Positions 26,980 to 36,252 of a stretch of 64,000 nucleotides of DNA are shown in pieces; within the stretch, counting starts at the first letter, position 1; every line of letters starts with the position of its first letter. The notes under the pieces were generated by a model. That model worked only from the letters and a program-made list of their open reading frames with translations, searched no databases and had not been told where the DNA came from. This DNA is from JAQBVV01 sp965249205 (GTDB lineage Bacteria > Acidobacteriota > Vicinamibacteria > Vicinamibacterales > UBA2999): the NCBI GenBank assembly GCA_965249205.1, contig CBDFLL010000006.1, positions 1 to 64,000 on the forward strand, read 5' to 3'. A program made the position numbers and the translations under genes.

Positions 26980-29244
26980 ATGACTTCGTCGCCGACCGAT
27001 CGCCCGATGTCCGCCGAGCGGACTGTGGTGCTCGCCGAGTTCGCCCGAGCGTGCAGGACGGCAACGCGGTCCGTGTCACTCTACCCGGCGACCCACCCAT
27101 CCATTCAGGCTTCGCTCGCGCGCGTGACGGCGGCGGCCGGCCGTCTGGTTCCGGCTACAGACGTCACACTCACGGTTTTCCCGAACACGCTTGCTATTGA
27201 CGGAGAAGCGCCAGAGCGCGACGACCCCGCCGTCGGCGAGCTCGCAGGACTCATGCACGATCGTCTGATCGGCACGCTGCGCATCGAGGGGAGCGCCGAC
27301 GCACCTGACTGGCACGCGTTCCTGCTGCTGCTGGCACGCCCGTCGGACGAACTTCTGGACGGGGGCGGCGTCGCCAAGGCTTGGGCGGCCTCTGGCCGCT
27401 CGCACTTTGAGATCCACGAGATCGACTACGCCGAGGTTCTCCGCGAACGCGTCGGCGGCGACGCAGCCGACTGGGACAAAGTCATCCACATGAGCGTCCA
27501 GGACGGACAGGGCCCGCTCGACGAGAGCGCGCTGTCTTCTTTGCTCGGCACGCTGGGTGACCCGGCACGTTTCGGGGCACTGCTGGAGCAGTTGCAACAC
27601 GACGACACGATCGGCGGCGACGACGCGGATGGAGACGCCAGGGTCAGCGCCCGCACTGCCGTGATGCTTCGCATCGTACGAAAGATGCTCGACGCCACTG
27701 CGCAGTGGCCGCAGGCGCAGGGGGAGGATGCCGTCCTGCAAACGGCGGCGGACGCGTCGTCGAAGCTGACGCCCGAAATGATGCTTGCCCTAATTAAACG
27801 GGCCAGATCGCCGGAGGCTGAGGGCTCGGCGCTCGCAGGAGACGTCGTCGACCACATCACCGACGGCACGATCGCGTCCTTCGTCGCGGGGTCGGTTGCC
27901 GACGAGGGTGGCGCCTCCGAGCGACTGGCGCAGGCATTCGAGGCGCTCGTACCGGAAGCTGACAGAAAAGAACGCCTCCTGGACCTGGCGAAACAGGAAG
28001 CGGACAAGAGCCGGGGCAGCCAGGACCAGCGATTCGAGGAGATCTGGCAGTCTGCTGCCACCATGCTCACGTCCTACTCGGACGAATCGTTCGTCTCCTC
28101 TGAATACGCCCGCGAGCTCTCGGGCACCAAGACGACAGCGATCGATGTCGAGCGCGTGTCTGACGACCCACCGGAGCGCATCCAGACATGGCTCGCATCA
28201 GTATCGGACGACGCGCTTCGACAGCTCGACATGACGCTACTCCAGGACTTGTTGCGGGTCGACGACGATCCCATGGCCTGGCTTGAAATCGCGCGACTCG
28301 TCGTCACCGGGATCGAGCAGCGGACCAAGGCTGGCGATGTGCAGGACGCGCACGCACTCGCGTTTGCCATCGTGCGTGAAGCCGAGGCGGGTGGACGGGA
28401 GGCGCTGCGCCAGAGCGCCGAGTCCGCGATCAACACGCTCGCCAGTGGACCTTTGGCCAGCCACATTGCGGCGCGGCTGCGCACGGTCGATGACAGCGGG
28501 GTCGAGCCCCTCACCCGTCTCTGTCGCGCGATCGGCGCGCCGATCATCAGACCACTCGCAGAGTCGCTGGTGGAGGAGCGTGACAGCCGCGCGATCGCGC
28601 GACTCAAGGAGCTGCTGTTCGGGTTTGGAGCCGCCGGACGTGAAATGGTCGGGCGCCTGAAACAGTCCTCGCACCCTGAGGTCCGCGGAACGGCGATCGA
28701 CTTGCTCCGCATGTTCGGAGGGCAGGACGCCCTGACCGAACTCACCACGATGCTCGACGATAGGGACCCGGAAGTTCGCCGGAATGCGGTCCGCGCGGTG
28801 GCGCAATTCGGCACCGACGAGGCGTTCGCCGAGTTGCAGCGCGCGCTCCTGGCTGGGGTGCAGTCGGGCCGCACCATTGTTCAACAGCTCGCCGATCTGC
28901 GCGGCGAAAGCACCGTGCCACTGCTCTGCTACGCGCTGGCCCATACTGAGACCCGCGGACAACTGGTCGACGTGCATATCCAGATCATCGGGTCGCTCGG
29001 CAGGCTCGGTTCGAATCCGGAGTCGATCCAGGCACTCAAGAGCGCGCTATACCGCGGCAGATGGTGGGCACCGTTCGACACGGCCGCGATGCGCAAGGCG
29101 GCGGCGTTCGCGCTGCGACGCATCGGATCTCCCGAGGCACGGACCGTACTCGACGAGGCCAAGCGACAAGGGAGCCGCGGCGTTCGGAGCGCGGCTCGCG
29201 CATCCACCAAACTGGGACCGCATCGGGAGCCGACGCAGGCATGA
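26980..29244 (+). CDS. Large HEAT-repeat protein
   Basis: Protein of 754 residues without a signal peptide. The N-terminal block (EFARACRTATRSVSLYPATHPSIQ) resembles the N-terminus of the HD-GYP protein that follows. The middle is acidic and helical. The C-terminal 200 residues contain HEAT-like repeats (SSHPEVRGTAIDLLRMFGGQ, DRDPEVRRNAVRAVAQFG). HEAT scaffolds bind other proteins; the partner is unknown. Its TGA overlaps the HD-GYP start by 4 bp (ATGA), so it heads a coupled five-gene operon. Confidence 0.8.
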   Translation: MTSSPTDRPMSAERTVVLAEFARACRTATRSVSLYPATHPSIQASLARVTAAAGRLVPATDVTLTVFPNTLAIDGEAPERDDPAVGELAGLMHDRLIGTLRIEGSADAPDWHAFLLLLARPSDELLDGGGVAKAWAASGRSHFEIHEIDYAEVLRERVGGDAADWDKVIHMSVQDGQGPLDESALSSLLGTLGDPARFGALLEQLQHDDTIGGDDADGDARVSARTAVMLRIVRKMLDATAQWPQAQGEDAVLQTAADASSKLTPEMMLALIKRARSPEAEGSALAGDVVDHITDGTIASFVAGSVADEGGASERLAQAFEALVPEADRKERLLDLAKQEADKSRGSQDQRFEEIWQSAATMLTSYSDESFVSSEYARELSGTKTTAIDVERVSDDPPERIQTWLASVSDDALRQLDMTLLQDLLRVDDDPMAWLEIARLVVTGIEQRTKAGDVQDAHALAFAIVREAEAGGREALRQSAESAINTLASGPLASHIAARLRTVDDSGVEPLTRLCRAIGAPIIRPLAESLVEERDSRAIARLKELLFGFGAAGREMVGRLKQSSHPEVRGTAIDLLRMFGGQDALTELTTMLDDRDPEVRRNAVRAVAQFGTDEAFAELQRALLAGVQSGRTIVQQLADLRGESTVPLLCYALAHTETRGQLVDVHIQIIGSLGRLGSNPESIQALKSALYRGRWWAPFDTAAMRKAAAFALRRIGSPEARTVLDEAKRQGSRGVRSAARASTKLGPHREPTQA

Positions 29245-30602
29245 CGTCAAAGCCGCGCGCACAACTTGCTGACGATCTGCTCCGACAGTTGGCGGCGGCC
29301 CTGCGCAGCGTGCACTTGTACGCACCAGATCACCCACTCGTCGGCCGTAGCATCACGACGCTGTTCAGCACGCTGGCCGTCATGCACACCACCTCTCCGT
29401 CGATCGCAATCGGCATCGTCGGCGAGGAACTCGTGGTGGCCGACGTGCCCGTCCCCCGTGCCGCCGAGAGCATGGGCAAGATGAAACAGCAGCTCACAGA
29501 TCTCGGCATCGAACGTATCGTGATCGACCACGGGGTCCAGCCAGAGGAACTCACGCGGTTTGTCCAGACGATCGGCGCTCCCAGCGCCACAGAGGCGTCC
29601 ACGGCCAGCCTGTCGCAGCTACGACACATCCGCGTTGGCCGGCTGCAAATGCAAACCGGAGAGACTGGCAAGACCGCGAAGGCTGATCTTGTCGCCTACC
29701 GCCGCCTCTACGACGACGCCGTATCAGTGGCAGAATCTGTGTGGGACGGCGCGAAGCTGGACGGAGCGCCGGACCCCAATGCCGGACGCGAGGTGGTCGA
29801 TTCACTCGCGCAGGAAGTCTCACAGAACCGGACCGCGCTGCTCGCCCTGACCGCCCTCAAGGACTACGACAGTTACACGTTCACGCACATGGTGAACGTC
29901 TCGATTCTGGTAATGGGACAGGCACGGGGCCTTGGCATCGAAGGCCCTCTGCTGCGCGAGCTTGGGTTGGCAGCGCTGCTGCACGACATTGGCAAGGTGA
30001 AAACGCCGCCTGAGATCCTGAACAAGCCGGACAAGCTGACCGACCAGGAGTTCGAGATCCTGCGGCGCCATCCAGTGGACGGCGCGGCGATTCTGCGGCG
30101 AACGCCCGACATTCCGGCGCTGGCCCCGATCGTCGCCTTCGAGCACCACCTTCGCCAGGATGGCACGGGATACCCGTTCGGGCTCTCCCGCGAGACGCTC
30201 AACCTGGGCACGGTGCTCTGCGGGATCGCTGACGTGTATGACGCCATGCGATCCCAGCGCGCCTACCAGCAGGCATTTCCGACCGATCGCATCTTGGCGG
30301 TTCTGCAGCGCAATGACGGCGCACAATTCGACCAACACCTGGTCAGACGTTTCGTGCAACTGGTGGGCATCTATCCGGTCGGCAACCTGGTCCGGCTGGA
30401 CACCGGAGATGTCGCGGTCGTCGTGAACGCCTATGCGCCGGATCCGTACCGCCCCCGCGTGCGCGTGCTGCTCGACGACACCGGAGCCCGGGTGCGGCAG
30501 CGCGAGCTGAACCTCTGGGAGACGGTCGAAGGAGACGCGCGTACGATCGCGGCCCCGCTCGATCCCGCGAGCTACGACATCGACCCACTCACCCATCTGT
30601 GA
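29241..30602 (+). CDS. HD-GYP domain phosphodiesterase
   Basis: Protein of 453 residues. An N-terminal module (LLRQLAAALRSVHLYAPDHP) precedes an HD-GYP domain with TFTHMVNVS, LLHDIGKVKTP (the HD pair) and EHHLRQDGTGYPFG (the GYP signature). HD-GYP enzymes hydrolyse cyclic-di-GMP to GMP. The ATG at 29241 overlaps the HEAT gene stop; an in-frame upstream start at 29061 would run through that gene. The shared N-terminal module suggests that the two proteins recognise the same partner. Confidence 0.92.
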   Translation: MTSKPRAQLADDLLRQLAAALRSVHLYAPDHPLVGRSITTLFSTLAVMHTTSPSIAIGIVGEELVVADVPVPRAAESMGKMKQQLTDLGIERIVIDHGVQPEELTRFVQTIGAPSATEASTASLSQLRHIRVGRLQMQTGETGKTAKADLVAYRRLYDDAVSVAESVWDGAKLDGAPDPNAGREVVDSLAQEVSQNRTALLALTALKDYDSYTFTHMVNVSILVMGQARGLGIEGPLLRELGLAALLHDIGKVKTPPEILNKPDKLTDQEFEILRRHPVDGAAILRRTPDIPALAPIVAFEHHLRQDGTGYPFGLSRETLNLGTVLCGIADVYDAMRSQRAYQQAFPTDRILAVLQRNDGAQFDQHLVRRFVQLVGIYPVGNLVRLDTGDVAVVVNAYAPDPYRPRVRVLLDDTGARVRQRELNLWETVEGDARTIAAPLDPASYDIDPLTHL

Positions 30603-32188
30603 TGGGCACACTCGGAGGCTCCAGAGCGCCCTCGCTGTACAGGCGAATTGCCACGCTCGGCATCGTCGGCCTCGTGGCCGGTGTCTGGATCGCGGCCACG
30701 GTCGCACAGGAGGCGCCGCTGCCGGAGCGTCTTCCCGCGCTGCTGGCAAGTGTCACGGCGCCGGCCATCGACCGAGGGATCCGCGACCTGGACCCGCCAC
30801 GCCCTCCGTCGCCCGCCGCCTCCGTCCTGTCGGCGTCGGACACCGCGCGCGGCACAACGGCCATCGACGGCAGCATCATCCTCAAGTTCCGGCCGGGTAC
30901 GACGCCGGAAGCGCGCCGCGCCACGCTGTCGCAGGTCGGCGGGACGACGACGCGCGTCCTGCCCTACGCGAGGTTCGACCTGGTCTCGATCGACGCCGCG
31001 GTCGATCCTGAGCGAGCGGCGCAGACGCTCAGCGCTCAGCCCGATGTCGAGTACGCACAAGCTCGATATCGTGTTCACCCAGCGTTTGTACCGAACGATC
31101 CGCTCTACTCGCGCCAGTGGAACTATCCGGCGATTGACATGGAGCGCGCCTGGGACATCAACCCGGGGGCAACATCGTCGATCACGGTCGCCGTGCTCGA
31201 CAGTGGCATGGCCTACCGGTCAGGCGTCTTCGGCTTCAACTCGCGCGCGTTTCGATTGACGGCAAGCGGTCCGGTGTTTCCAGCTCTCGGCTTCGTCAGC
31301 GTTCCGTTTGCGGCCGCGCCAGAGCTCGGGGACGTGGATCGATTCGTCGCCCCGCGCGACTTCATCTGGGACAGCGCCACCCCGCTCGATCTGGATGGCC
31401 ACGGCACGCACGTGTCCGGCATCATCGGCCAGCTCACCAACAACGGCATCGGTGTGGCGGGCATGGCGTTCAACGTCAGCCTCATGCCGGTCAAGGTCGT
31501 GTCCGGCGACTGGGATTTCATCTTCAACAGCCCGTTCGAGGGCACCGACGACGTGGTGGCGCGAGGCATTCGCTACGCGGTGGACAACGGCGCGCGGGTG
31601 CTGAACTTGAGCATCGGTCGCACAGGGCGTCCGGCGCCGGTTGTGCAGGCGGCGATCGCCTCGGCGGTGTCACGCGGCGCATTTGTGGTCGTGGCGGCCG
31701 GCAATAGCTTCGAGAGGGGCAACACGGTGGAGCGGCTCGCCGAGTTCGCGCCTCAAATTGACGGCATGGTGGCAGTCGGCGCCATCGGACGCGACCGGCA
31801 GCGAGCCTTCTATTCCAACACGGGTCCTCACGTGGAACTGGTCGCTCCAGGCGGCAATTCGCGGGTTGGCGGGCGGGCCGGCACGATCCTGCAGCAGACC
31901 TTTGACTTCGATCTGGTCGAGACGTACCTCAGCGGCCCGACGCGGTACCAGGCACCGCGTTTCGATTCGTTCGCCTACGAATTCCTGCAGGGCACGTCGA
32001 TGTCCGCGCCGCATGTCGCGGGATTCGCGGCGCTCCTGATGCAGCAAGGCATCACGGACCCAGCCGCGATCGAGGCGATCATGAAGCGCTACGCCACAGA
32101 TCTCGGGGCGCCGGGCCGCGACGACGAGTACGGCTACGGGCTCATCAACCCGCGCGCGGCACTGCGCGGCCTTGGCCTCGCGAAGTGA
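30602..32188 (+). CDS. Secreted subtilisin-like (S8) serine protease
   Basis: Protein of 528 residues with a hydrophobic signal segment near 16-36 (cleavage near VAQEA), an inhibitor-like propeptide (SIILKFRPGTTPEARRATL) and an S8 catalytic domain. The triad is visible as Asp in VAVLDSGM, His in DGHGTHVSGII and Ser in GTSMSAPHVAGF, with the oxyanion Asn in VVAAGNSF. The ATG shares one base with the HD-GYP stop (TGATG). It is exported to the periplasm or outside. No anchoring domain is visible. Confidence 0.93.
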   Translation: MGTLGGSRAPSLYRRIATLGIVGLVAGVWIAATVAQEAPLPERLPALLASVTAPAIDRGIRDLDPPRPPSPAASVLSASDTARGTTAIDGSIILKFRPGTTPEARRATLSQVGGTTTRVLPYARFDLVSIDAAVDPERAAQTLSAQPDVEYAQARYRVHPAFVPNDPLYSRQWNYPAIDMERAWDINPGATSSITVAVLDSGMAYRSGVFGFNSRAFRLTASGPVFPALGFVSVPFAAAPELGDVDRFVAPRDFIWDSATPLDLDGHGTHVSGIIGQLTNNGIGVAGMAFNVSLMPVKVVSGDWDFIFNSPFEGTDDVVARGIRYAVDNGARVLNLSIGRTGRPAPVVQAAIASAVSRGAFVVVAAGNSFERGNTVERLAEFAPQIDGMVAVGAIGRDRQRAFYSNTGPHVELVAPGGNSRVGGRAGTILQQTFDFDLVETYLSGPTRYQAPRFDSFAYEFLQGTSMSAPHVAGFAALLMQQGITDPAAIEAIMKRYATDLGAPGRDDEYGYGLINPRAALRGLGLAK

Positions 32189-32844
32189 ACTTGATGCACC
32201 CGAGTTGCGTCCACGGCTGGTCGCGGCTCGTGCTGATCGTGGCTACGCTGCTGCTGCATTCCCCCGCTAGCGCTCAGAGCCGTGTGTCGCTGCGCGGTTT
32301 CGGCGACGTCGGATGGACCACGTTTGCCGCCGAGCAGAGCTTTACCGCGGTGCTAGGCTCGGACACGGGCCGCGTGTTCGGGGGCGGCATCGACGTGGTG
32401 CTCGCGCGTCGCGTGTTCGTCACGCTGCGCGCCTCTCGCTTTCGCGGCGTCGGCCAGCGAGTCTTTCTCTTCGACGGGATGCAGTTTGATCTCGGTATCC
32501 CCACGACGATCACGATCACGCCGCTTGAGCTGACCACGGGCTATCGCTTCGACCGCGGATGGCGCCTCGTGCCCTATGGCGGCGCGGGCATAAGTCGGAA
32601 CCGGTACGAAGAGACATCCGCATTCTCCGAGGCGAGCGAAAATGTCAACGTGCGCTTCTCGGGGTACCACGTCCTCGGCGGAGCGGAAGTCCGCCTGTCA
32701 CGGTGGCTGGGCGCCGCCGCAGAGGCACAATGGGCGACGGTGCCCGACGCGTTCGGCGACGATCCAAACAGCGTGTCCCGTGAGTTCGATGAATCCAACC
32801 TTGGCGGCATGACGTATCGACTCAAGGTTGTCGTCGGCCGGTGA
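32185..32844 (+). CDS. Outer-membrane beta-barrel protein
   Basis: Protein of 219 residues with a signal peptide (LVLIVATLLLHSPASAQ) and alternating hydrophobic strands rich in Gly and aromatics (VSLRGFGDVGWTTF, LTTGYRFDRGWRLVPYGGAG), as in small OmpA/OmpW-like barrels. No specific ligand can be named. The GTG start overlaps the protease stop by 4 bp (GTGA), tying its expression to the subtilase. Confidence 0.78.
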   Translation: MNLMHPSCVHGWSRLVLIVATLLLHSPASAQSRVSLRGFGDVGWTTFAAEQSFTAVLGSDTGRVFGGGIDVVLARRVFVTLRASRFRGVGQRVFLFDGMQFDLGIPTTITITPLELTTGYRFDRGWRLVPYGGAGISRNRYEETSAFSEASENVNVRFSGYHVLGGAEVRLSRWLGAAAEAQWATVPDAFGDDPNSVSREFDESNLGGMTYRLKVVVGR

Positions 32845-33182
32845 CGTCCGACTTCCGCCTGCAGGTGCTCGCCGTCGTGCGACGGATCCCTTCCGGACGC
32901 GTGGCCACGTATGGCGACGTCGCCGCCGCGACCGGACACCCGCGCGCGTACAGAGCAGTCGGTAACATCATGCGCGCCTGCCCGGACCCCGCGGTGCCCT
33001 GCCATCGGGTTGTTGGGGCCTGCGGCACGTTGGGAGGGTACGGGGGCAACCTGTCGCTGAAACGAGCGCTCCTGCGTGCCGAAGGTCTTGAGGTTGGCGT
33101 CGCACGAATCGCACACTTCAGCGACGTCCGCTGGAACGGCCGCACGCGCCCACGAAGCCAGGCTAGTCCCCTGGAAACGTGA
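32841..33182 (+). CDS. MGMT-family DNA alkyltransferase
   Basis: Protein of 113 residues covering the C-terminal active domain of O6-alkylguanine-DNA alkyltransferases: helix-turn-helix (GRVATYGDVAAATGHPRAYRAVGNIMRA) and the acceptor Cys in VPCHRVVG. The retained PCHR separates it from alkyltransferase-like proteins that lack Cys. The N-terminal ribonuclease-like domain is absent. GTGA overlap with the barrel gene. The last five codons (SPLET) and the stop lie within the terminal repeat of a MITE-like element, so the native C-terminus may have been replaced. Confidence 0.87.
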   Translation: MTSDFRLQVLAVVRRIPSGRVATYGDVAAATGHPRAYRAVGNIMRACPDPAVPCHRVVGACGTLGGYGGNLSLKRALLRAEGLEVGVARIAHFSDVRWNGRTRPRSQASPLET

Positions 33183-33391
33183 TTCGTTGCCTAAGTCCCG
33201 AAGCGCGGCGCCCGGATGGCAAGCGCGGATTTCAGCTGTCATGGATTGCGGCTATTCGAGAGCCACGCGCTCGTGAAATCCGCGCGGGGCGCGGCGACCA
33301 AGAATATTGGCCATCTGTGAGGAAGAAGCAACGCTGCCAGCGAGATGCCCCGTCTGGGAGTTGTGTGACGAATCCGTTTCCAGGGGGCTAG
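33163..33391. repeat. CTAG-flanked MITE-like element between alkyltransferase and rng
   Basis: Imperfect terminal inverted repeats (GTCCCCTGGAAACGTGATTC and the inverse of GAATCCGTTTCCAGGGGGC) are bounded by CTAG at 33163-33166 and 33388-33391. Inside are the repeat core (33288-33375) and the 80-bp block shared with 21003-21080. The left end supplies the alkyltransferase stop. The right CTAG supplies the TAG stop of rng on the minus strand. Confidence 0.82.
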
Positions 33392-35007
33392 CCTATCGCC
33401 ATCAAATCGAACTGCTCGTGGTGAAACTGTGCGTCCGGCCGCACCGCGATCTCGCGTCCGAGCGACTGCTTCAGATCCTTAAAGACCGCGCGCTCTTCGA
33501 CCCTGAGCACCCGCGCGATCTCCGGATTCACGCGCAACACGAGGCTCTGGCCATCAAGATCCCCACTGATCTTCCTCACTTCGGAAAGAATCTCGTAACA
33601 AATCGTCGAGCTGGACTTGATCACCGCGGCGCCGGCGCAGTACGGACACGGCTCCGTCAGCACGCGCTCAAGGCTTTGCTTGACACGCTTCCGAGTGATG
33701 ATCACGAGACCAAAATCGGAGACCTGCAACGCCTTGGAGGGCGCGCGGTCCTTCCGGAGCTCCTGCTCGATCGACTGAAACACCCTTTGGCGATTCTTCT
33801 TTTCCTCCATGTCGATGAAGTCGAGCACGATGATGCCGCCCAGATCGCGCAGCCGGATCTGCCGGATGATCTCCCTGCCGGCTTCGAGGTTCGTCTTGAT
33901 GATCGTGTCCTCCAGCCGGCCGGCCGTCTTCTTCCCGACGTAGCGCCCGGTATTCACGTCGATGGCCACGAGGGCTTCGGTCTGGTTGATGACAATCGAC
34001 CCGCCCGATTTCAGCCAGACCTTGTTGCGGAGCGCGCGGTCGATCTCCGCCTGCACGCCATATTCCTCAAAGATCGGAAAGTCCTTCTCGTAGTGCTTTA
34101 CCTTCGGAGCCAGCGACGGCATGATGCGTTCGACCAGCTCGCACACGCGTCGGTGCTCATCGGCATTGTCGATGTGAATGGCCGAAAACTCCTCTGTCAG
34201 CAAGTCGCGCAGGAGCTTCGCCACGAGGCTTTGCTCCTGGAAAACGACCGCCGGAGCCCGAGACCCTTCTGATTTTTCGCGGATATTGGTCCAGACCCGG
34301 TGGAAGTAGCTCAGGTCCGAGACGATGTCCTCCTTAGGACGCCCGGTGGCAGCGGTCCGGATGATGACGCCACCGGTAAAGTTGTGCTGCTCGCGAAACT
34401 CACGGACGATGCCGCGCAAGCGGCTGCGCTCCTCTCGAGAGTCGATCTTACGGGACACACCCACGTGGTCAACCGTAGGCATGAACACCAAAAACCGCCC
34501 AGGCATCGTGGCGTGGGACGTGAGCCTCGCCCCCTTCGTGCCAAGCGGCTCCTTGGACACCTGAACGATGATCTCCTCGCCTTCCTTCAGGAGCTCTTCG
34601 ATCTTCGGCTCGTCGCCCTTTTCGCGGTCACGATCGCGGCGCCCGGGCGGACCGCCCTTTCGAGTCTCGGACCCGTTCCCTGGCGTCTGACCTGTACTTG
34701 CCGCTGCTTCGTCGCCATTGCCGGCAACTGCGAGCGACGGGTCGTCCTCGTCCGTTTCGAGCCGATCGAATTCCTCTGACGAGGGGATGACGTCAGTAAC
34801 GTAGAGAAATCCGTCCCGTTCCAGTCCGAGGTCGATGAACGCGGACTGCATACCGGGAAGGACCTTCGATACCCGGCCCTTGTACAAATTGCCGACGACG
34901 CCCCGGTGCCGCTCGCGTTCGATAAAGATCTCGGCGACCTGGTCGTCCTCGAGGATGGCGACCCGCGTTTCGTGGGCGCTCGAGGAGACGATCATCTCCT
35001 TGGTCAT
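33388..35007 (-). CDS. rng: Ribonuclease G/E family endoribonuclease
   Basis: Single-strand endoribonuclease of 539 residues acting in rRNA 5'-end maturation and mRNA decay. Seen: S1 domain (GNLYKGRVSKVLPGMQSAFIDLG), the catalytic aspartates in VAIDVNTGRYVG and IIVLDFIDM, and the zinc-link CPYCAG. It lacks the long RNase E scaffold tail, so rng fits. The S1 region carries a low-complexity insertion of about 65 residues (SLAVAGNGDEAAAST through RRDRDREKGDEPK). ATG 35007 is used; the in-frame start at 35097 adds non-family residues. Distal gene of the mre-mrd cluster. Confidence 0.93.
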   Translation of the reverse strand: MTKEMIVSSSAHETRVAILEDDQVAEIFIERERHRGVVGNLYKGRVSKVLPGMQSAFIDLGLERDGFLYVTDVIPSSEEFDRLETDEDDPSLAVAGNGDEAAASTGQTPGNGSETRKGGPPGRRDRDREKGDEPKIEELLKEGEEIIVQVSKEPLGTKGARLTSHATMPGRFLVFMPTVDHVGVSRKIDSREERSRLRGIVREFREQHNFTGGVIIRTAATGRPKEDIVSDLSYFHRVWTNIREKSEGSRAPAVVFQEQSLVAKLLRDLLTEEFSAIHIDNADEHRRVCELVERIMPSLAPKVKHYEKDFPIFEEYGVQAEIDRALRNKVWLKSGGSIVINQTEALVAIDVNTGRYVGKKTAGRLEDTIIKTNLEAGREIIRQIRLRDLGGIIVLDFIDMEEKKNRQRVFQSIEQELRKDRAPSKALQVSDFGLVIITRKRVKQSLERVLTEPCPYCAGAAVIKSSSTICYEILSEVRKISGDLDGQSLVLRVNPEIARVLRVEERAVFKDLKQSLGREIAVRPDAQFHHEQFDLMAIG

Positions 35008-35144
35008 GCCCGTTGCTCTCCGAGGGCGGACGACACGGCACTCGGACGTCCGCCGCGCGCACCGAGAGGTACGTCGACAACATCCCCACACGCGCAATCA
35101 TGTCTAGTGCAGCCCCTGTTGGGCGAACCGCTGGGGTCCGCCGG

Positions 35145-36230
35145 TTAGTTAGTAAATCGACGCATCCGCACGTTGAGCATCAGACCAAACCCTGCCAACG
35201 TGGCGATCATGGAGGAGCCGCCGTAGCTCATGAGCGGAAGCGTCAGTCCTTTGACCGGCGCAAGGCCGGCCGACATCGTGATGTTGTAGATCACCTGGAA
35301 CGTGAAGCTGGCAAGCACTCCCAGCACCAGGTATGCGCCGAGTCGATCCTTGGCAAGGCGAGCTGATTCAAGCGCCCGCAGAATGACGAACAAATACAGA
35401 CCGAGCGTCACGATGACCCCGGCAAACCCCTGCTCCTCGGCCAGCACCGAGAAGATGAAATCGTTGTGCGCGACGGGAAGGAACCGCAACTGCCCCTGCG
35501 TCCCCTCGGTGAATCCCTGGCCCCACGCGCCACCTGAACCGACGGTGATGCGGGCTTGAATCTGCTGGTACCCGGCTCCGCGCGCATCCTGCGACGGATC
35601 CAGGAAGGCGGAGATGCGTTCCTGCTGGTAGTCCTGTAACGCAAATTGCCATACCACCGGCGCGGCGAGCAACCCCACAAGCGCGAGAACGCCCAGCAGC
35701 CGCATCGGCATGCCGGCGGCAAACGCCACCGTGAAGGCGACCGGTATCAGGAGCGCCGCACTGCCGAGGTCCGGCTGCCTTCCGATGATGATGACCGGCA
35801 CAGCCGTGAGTACCGCGACCACAACCAGATCCATGCGAGAGACGCCGCCCCGCCGGGTCTCACCGACGAACTTGGCCAGCACGAGCGCAAGCGCCAGCTT
35901 CGCAAACTCGGACGGTTGGAGATTGAACGTGCCGAAATCAATCCATCGCCGCGCACCGCCGCGTACGTCTCCGAAAAAAAGTACGTAGACCAACGCGACG
36001 ATGATGGCTAGGTAGATGAAGTGCGACTTGTCCGCCCATGAGCGGTAGTCGACGCTGAGACAGACCGTCAGTGCCACCAGCCCGAGCAGAATGCCGTAGA
36101 TCTGCGTCTCAACGATCGGCGTCCATCCACCCGTCGCGCTATAGATCTGAGACAGACCTATGACGCAGAGGACCAGGACGGCGGCCAGCAGTCCCCTGTC
36201 AAGGTGGTGATACAGACGCTTCTCAAACAC
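35145..36230 (-). CDS. rodA: Peptidoglycan polymerase RodA
   Basis: SEDS-family membrane glycosyltransferase of 361 residues with about ten transmembrane segments, partner of PBP2 in rod elongation. Seen: WIDFGTFNLQPSEFAKLALAL, QPDLGSAALL (with the conserved Asp), AHNDFIFSVLAEEQGF and LPLMSYGGSSM. The GTG at 36230 (VFEKRLYHHLDRG) gives the normal N-terminus. The frame stays open further upstream only through the MITE-like element and is not coding there. Confidence 0.94.
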   Translation of the reverse strand: MFEKRLYHHLDRGLLAAVLVLCVIGLSQIYSATGGWTPIVETQIYGILLGLVALTVCLSVDYRSWADKSHFIYLAIIVALVYVLFFGDVRGGARRWIDFGTFNLQPSEFAKLALALVLAKFVGETRRGGVSRMDLVVVAVLTAVPVIIIGRQPDLGSAALLIPVAFTVAFAAGMPMRLLGVLALVGLLAAPVVWQFALQDYQQERISAFLDPSQDARGAGYQQIQARITVGSGGAWGQGFTEGTQGQLRFLPVAHNDFIFSVLAEEQGFAGVIVTLGLYLFVILRALESARLAKDRLGAYLVLGVLASFTFQVIYNITMSAGLAPVKGLTLPLMSYGGSSMIATLAGFGLMLNVRMRRFTN

Positions 36231-36252
36231 GTGCGTGTGGTCCTGTGCCTCA

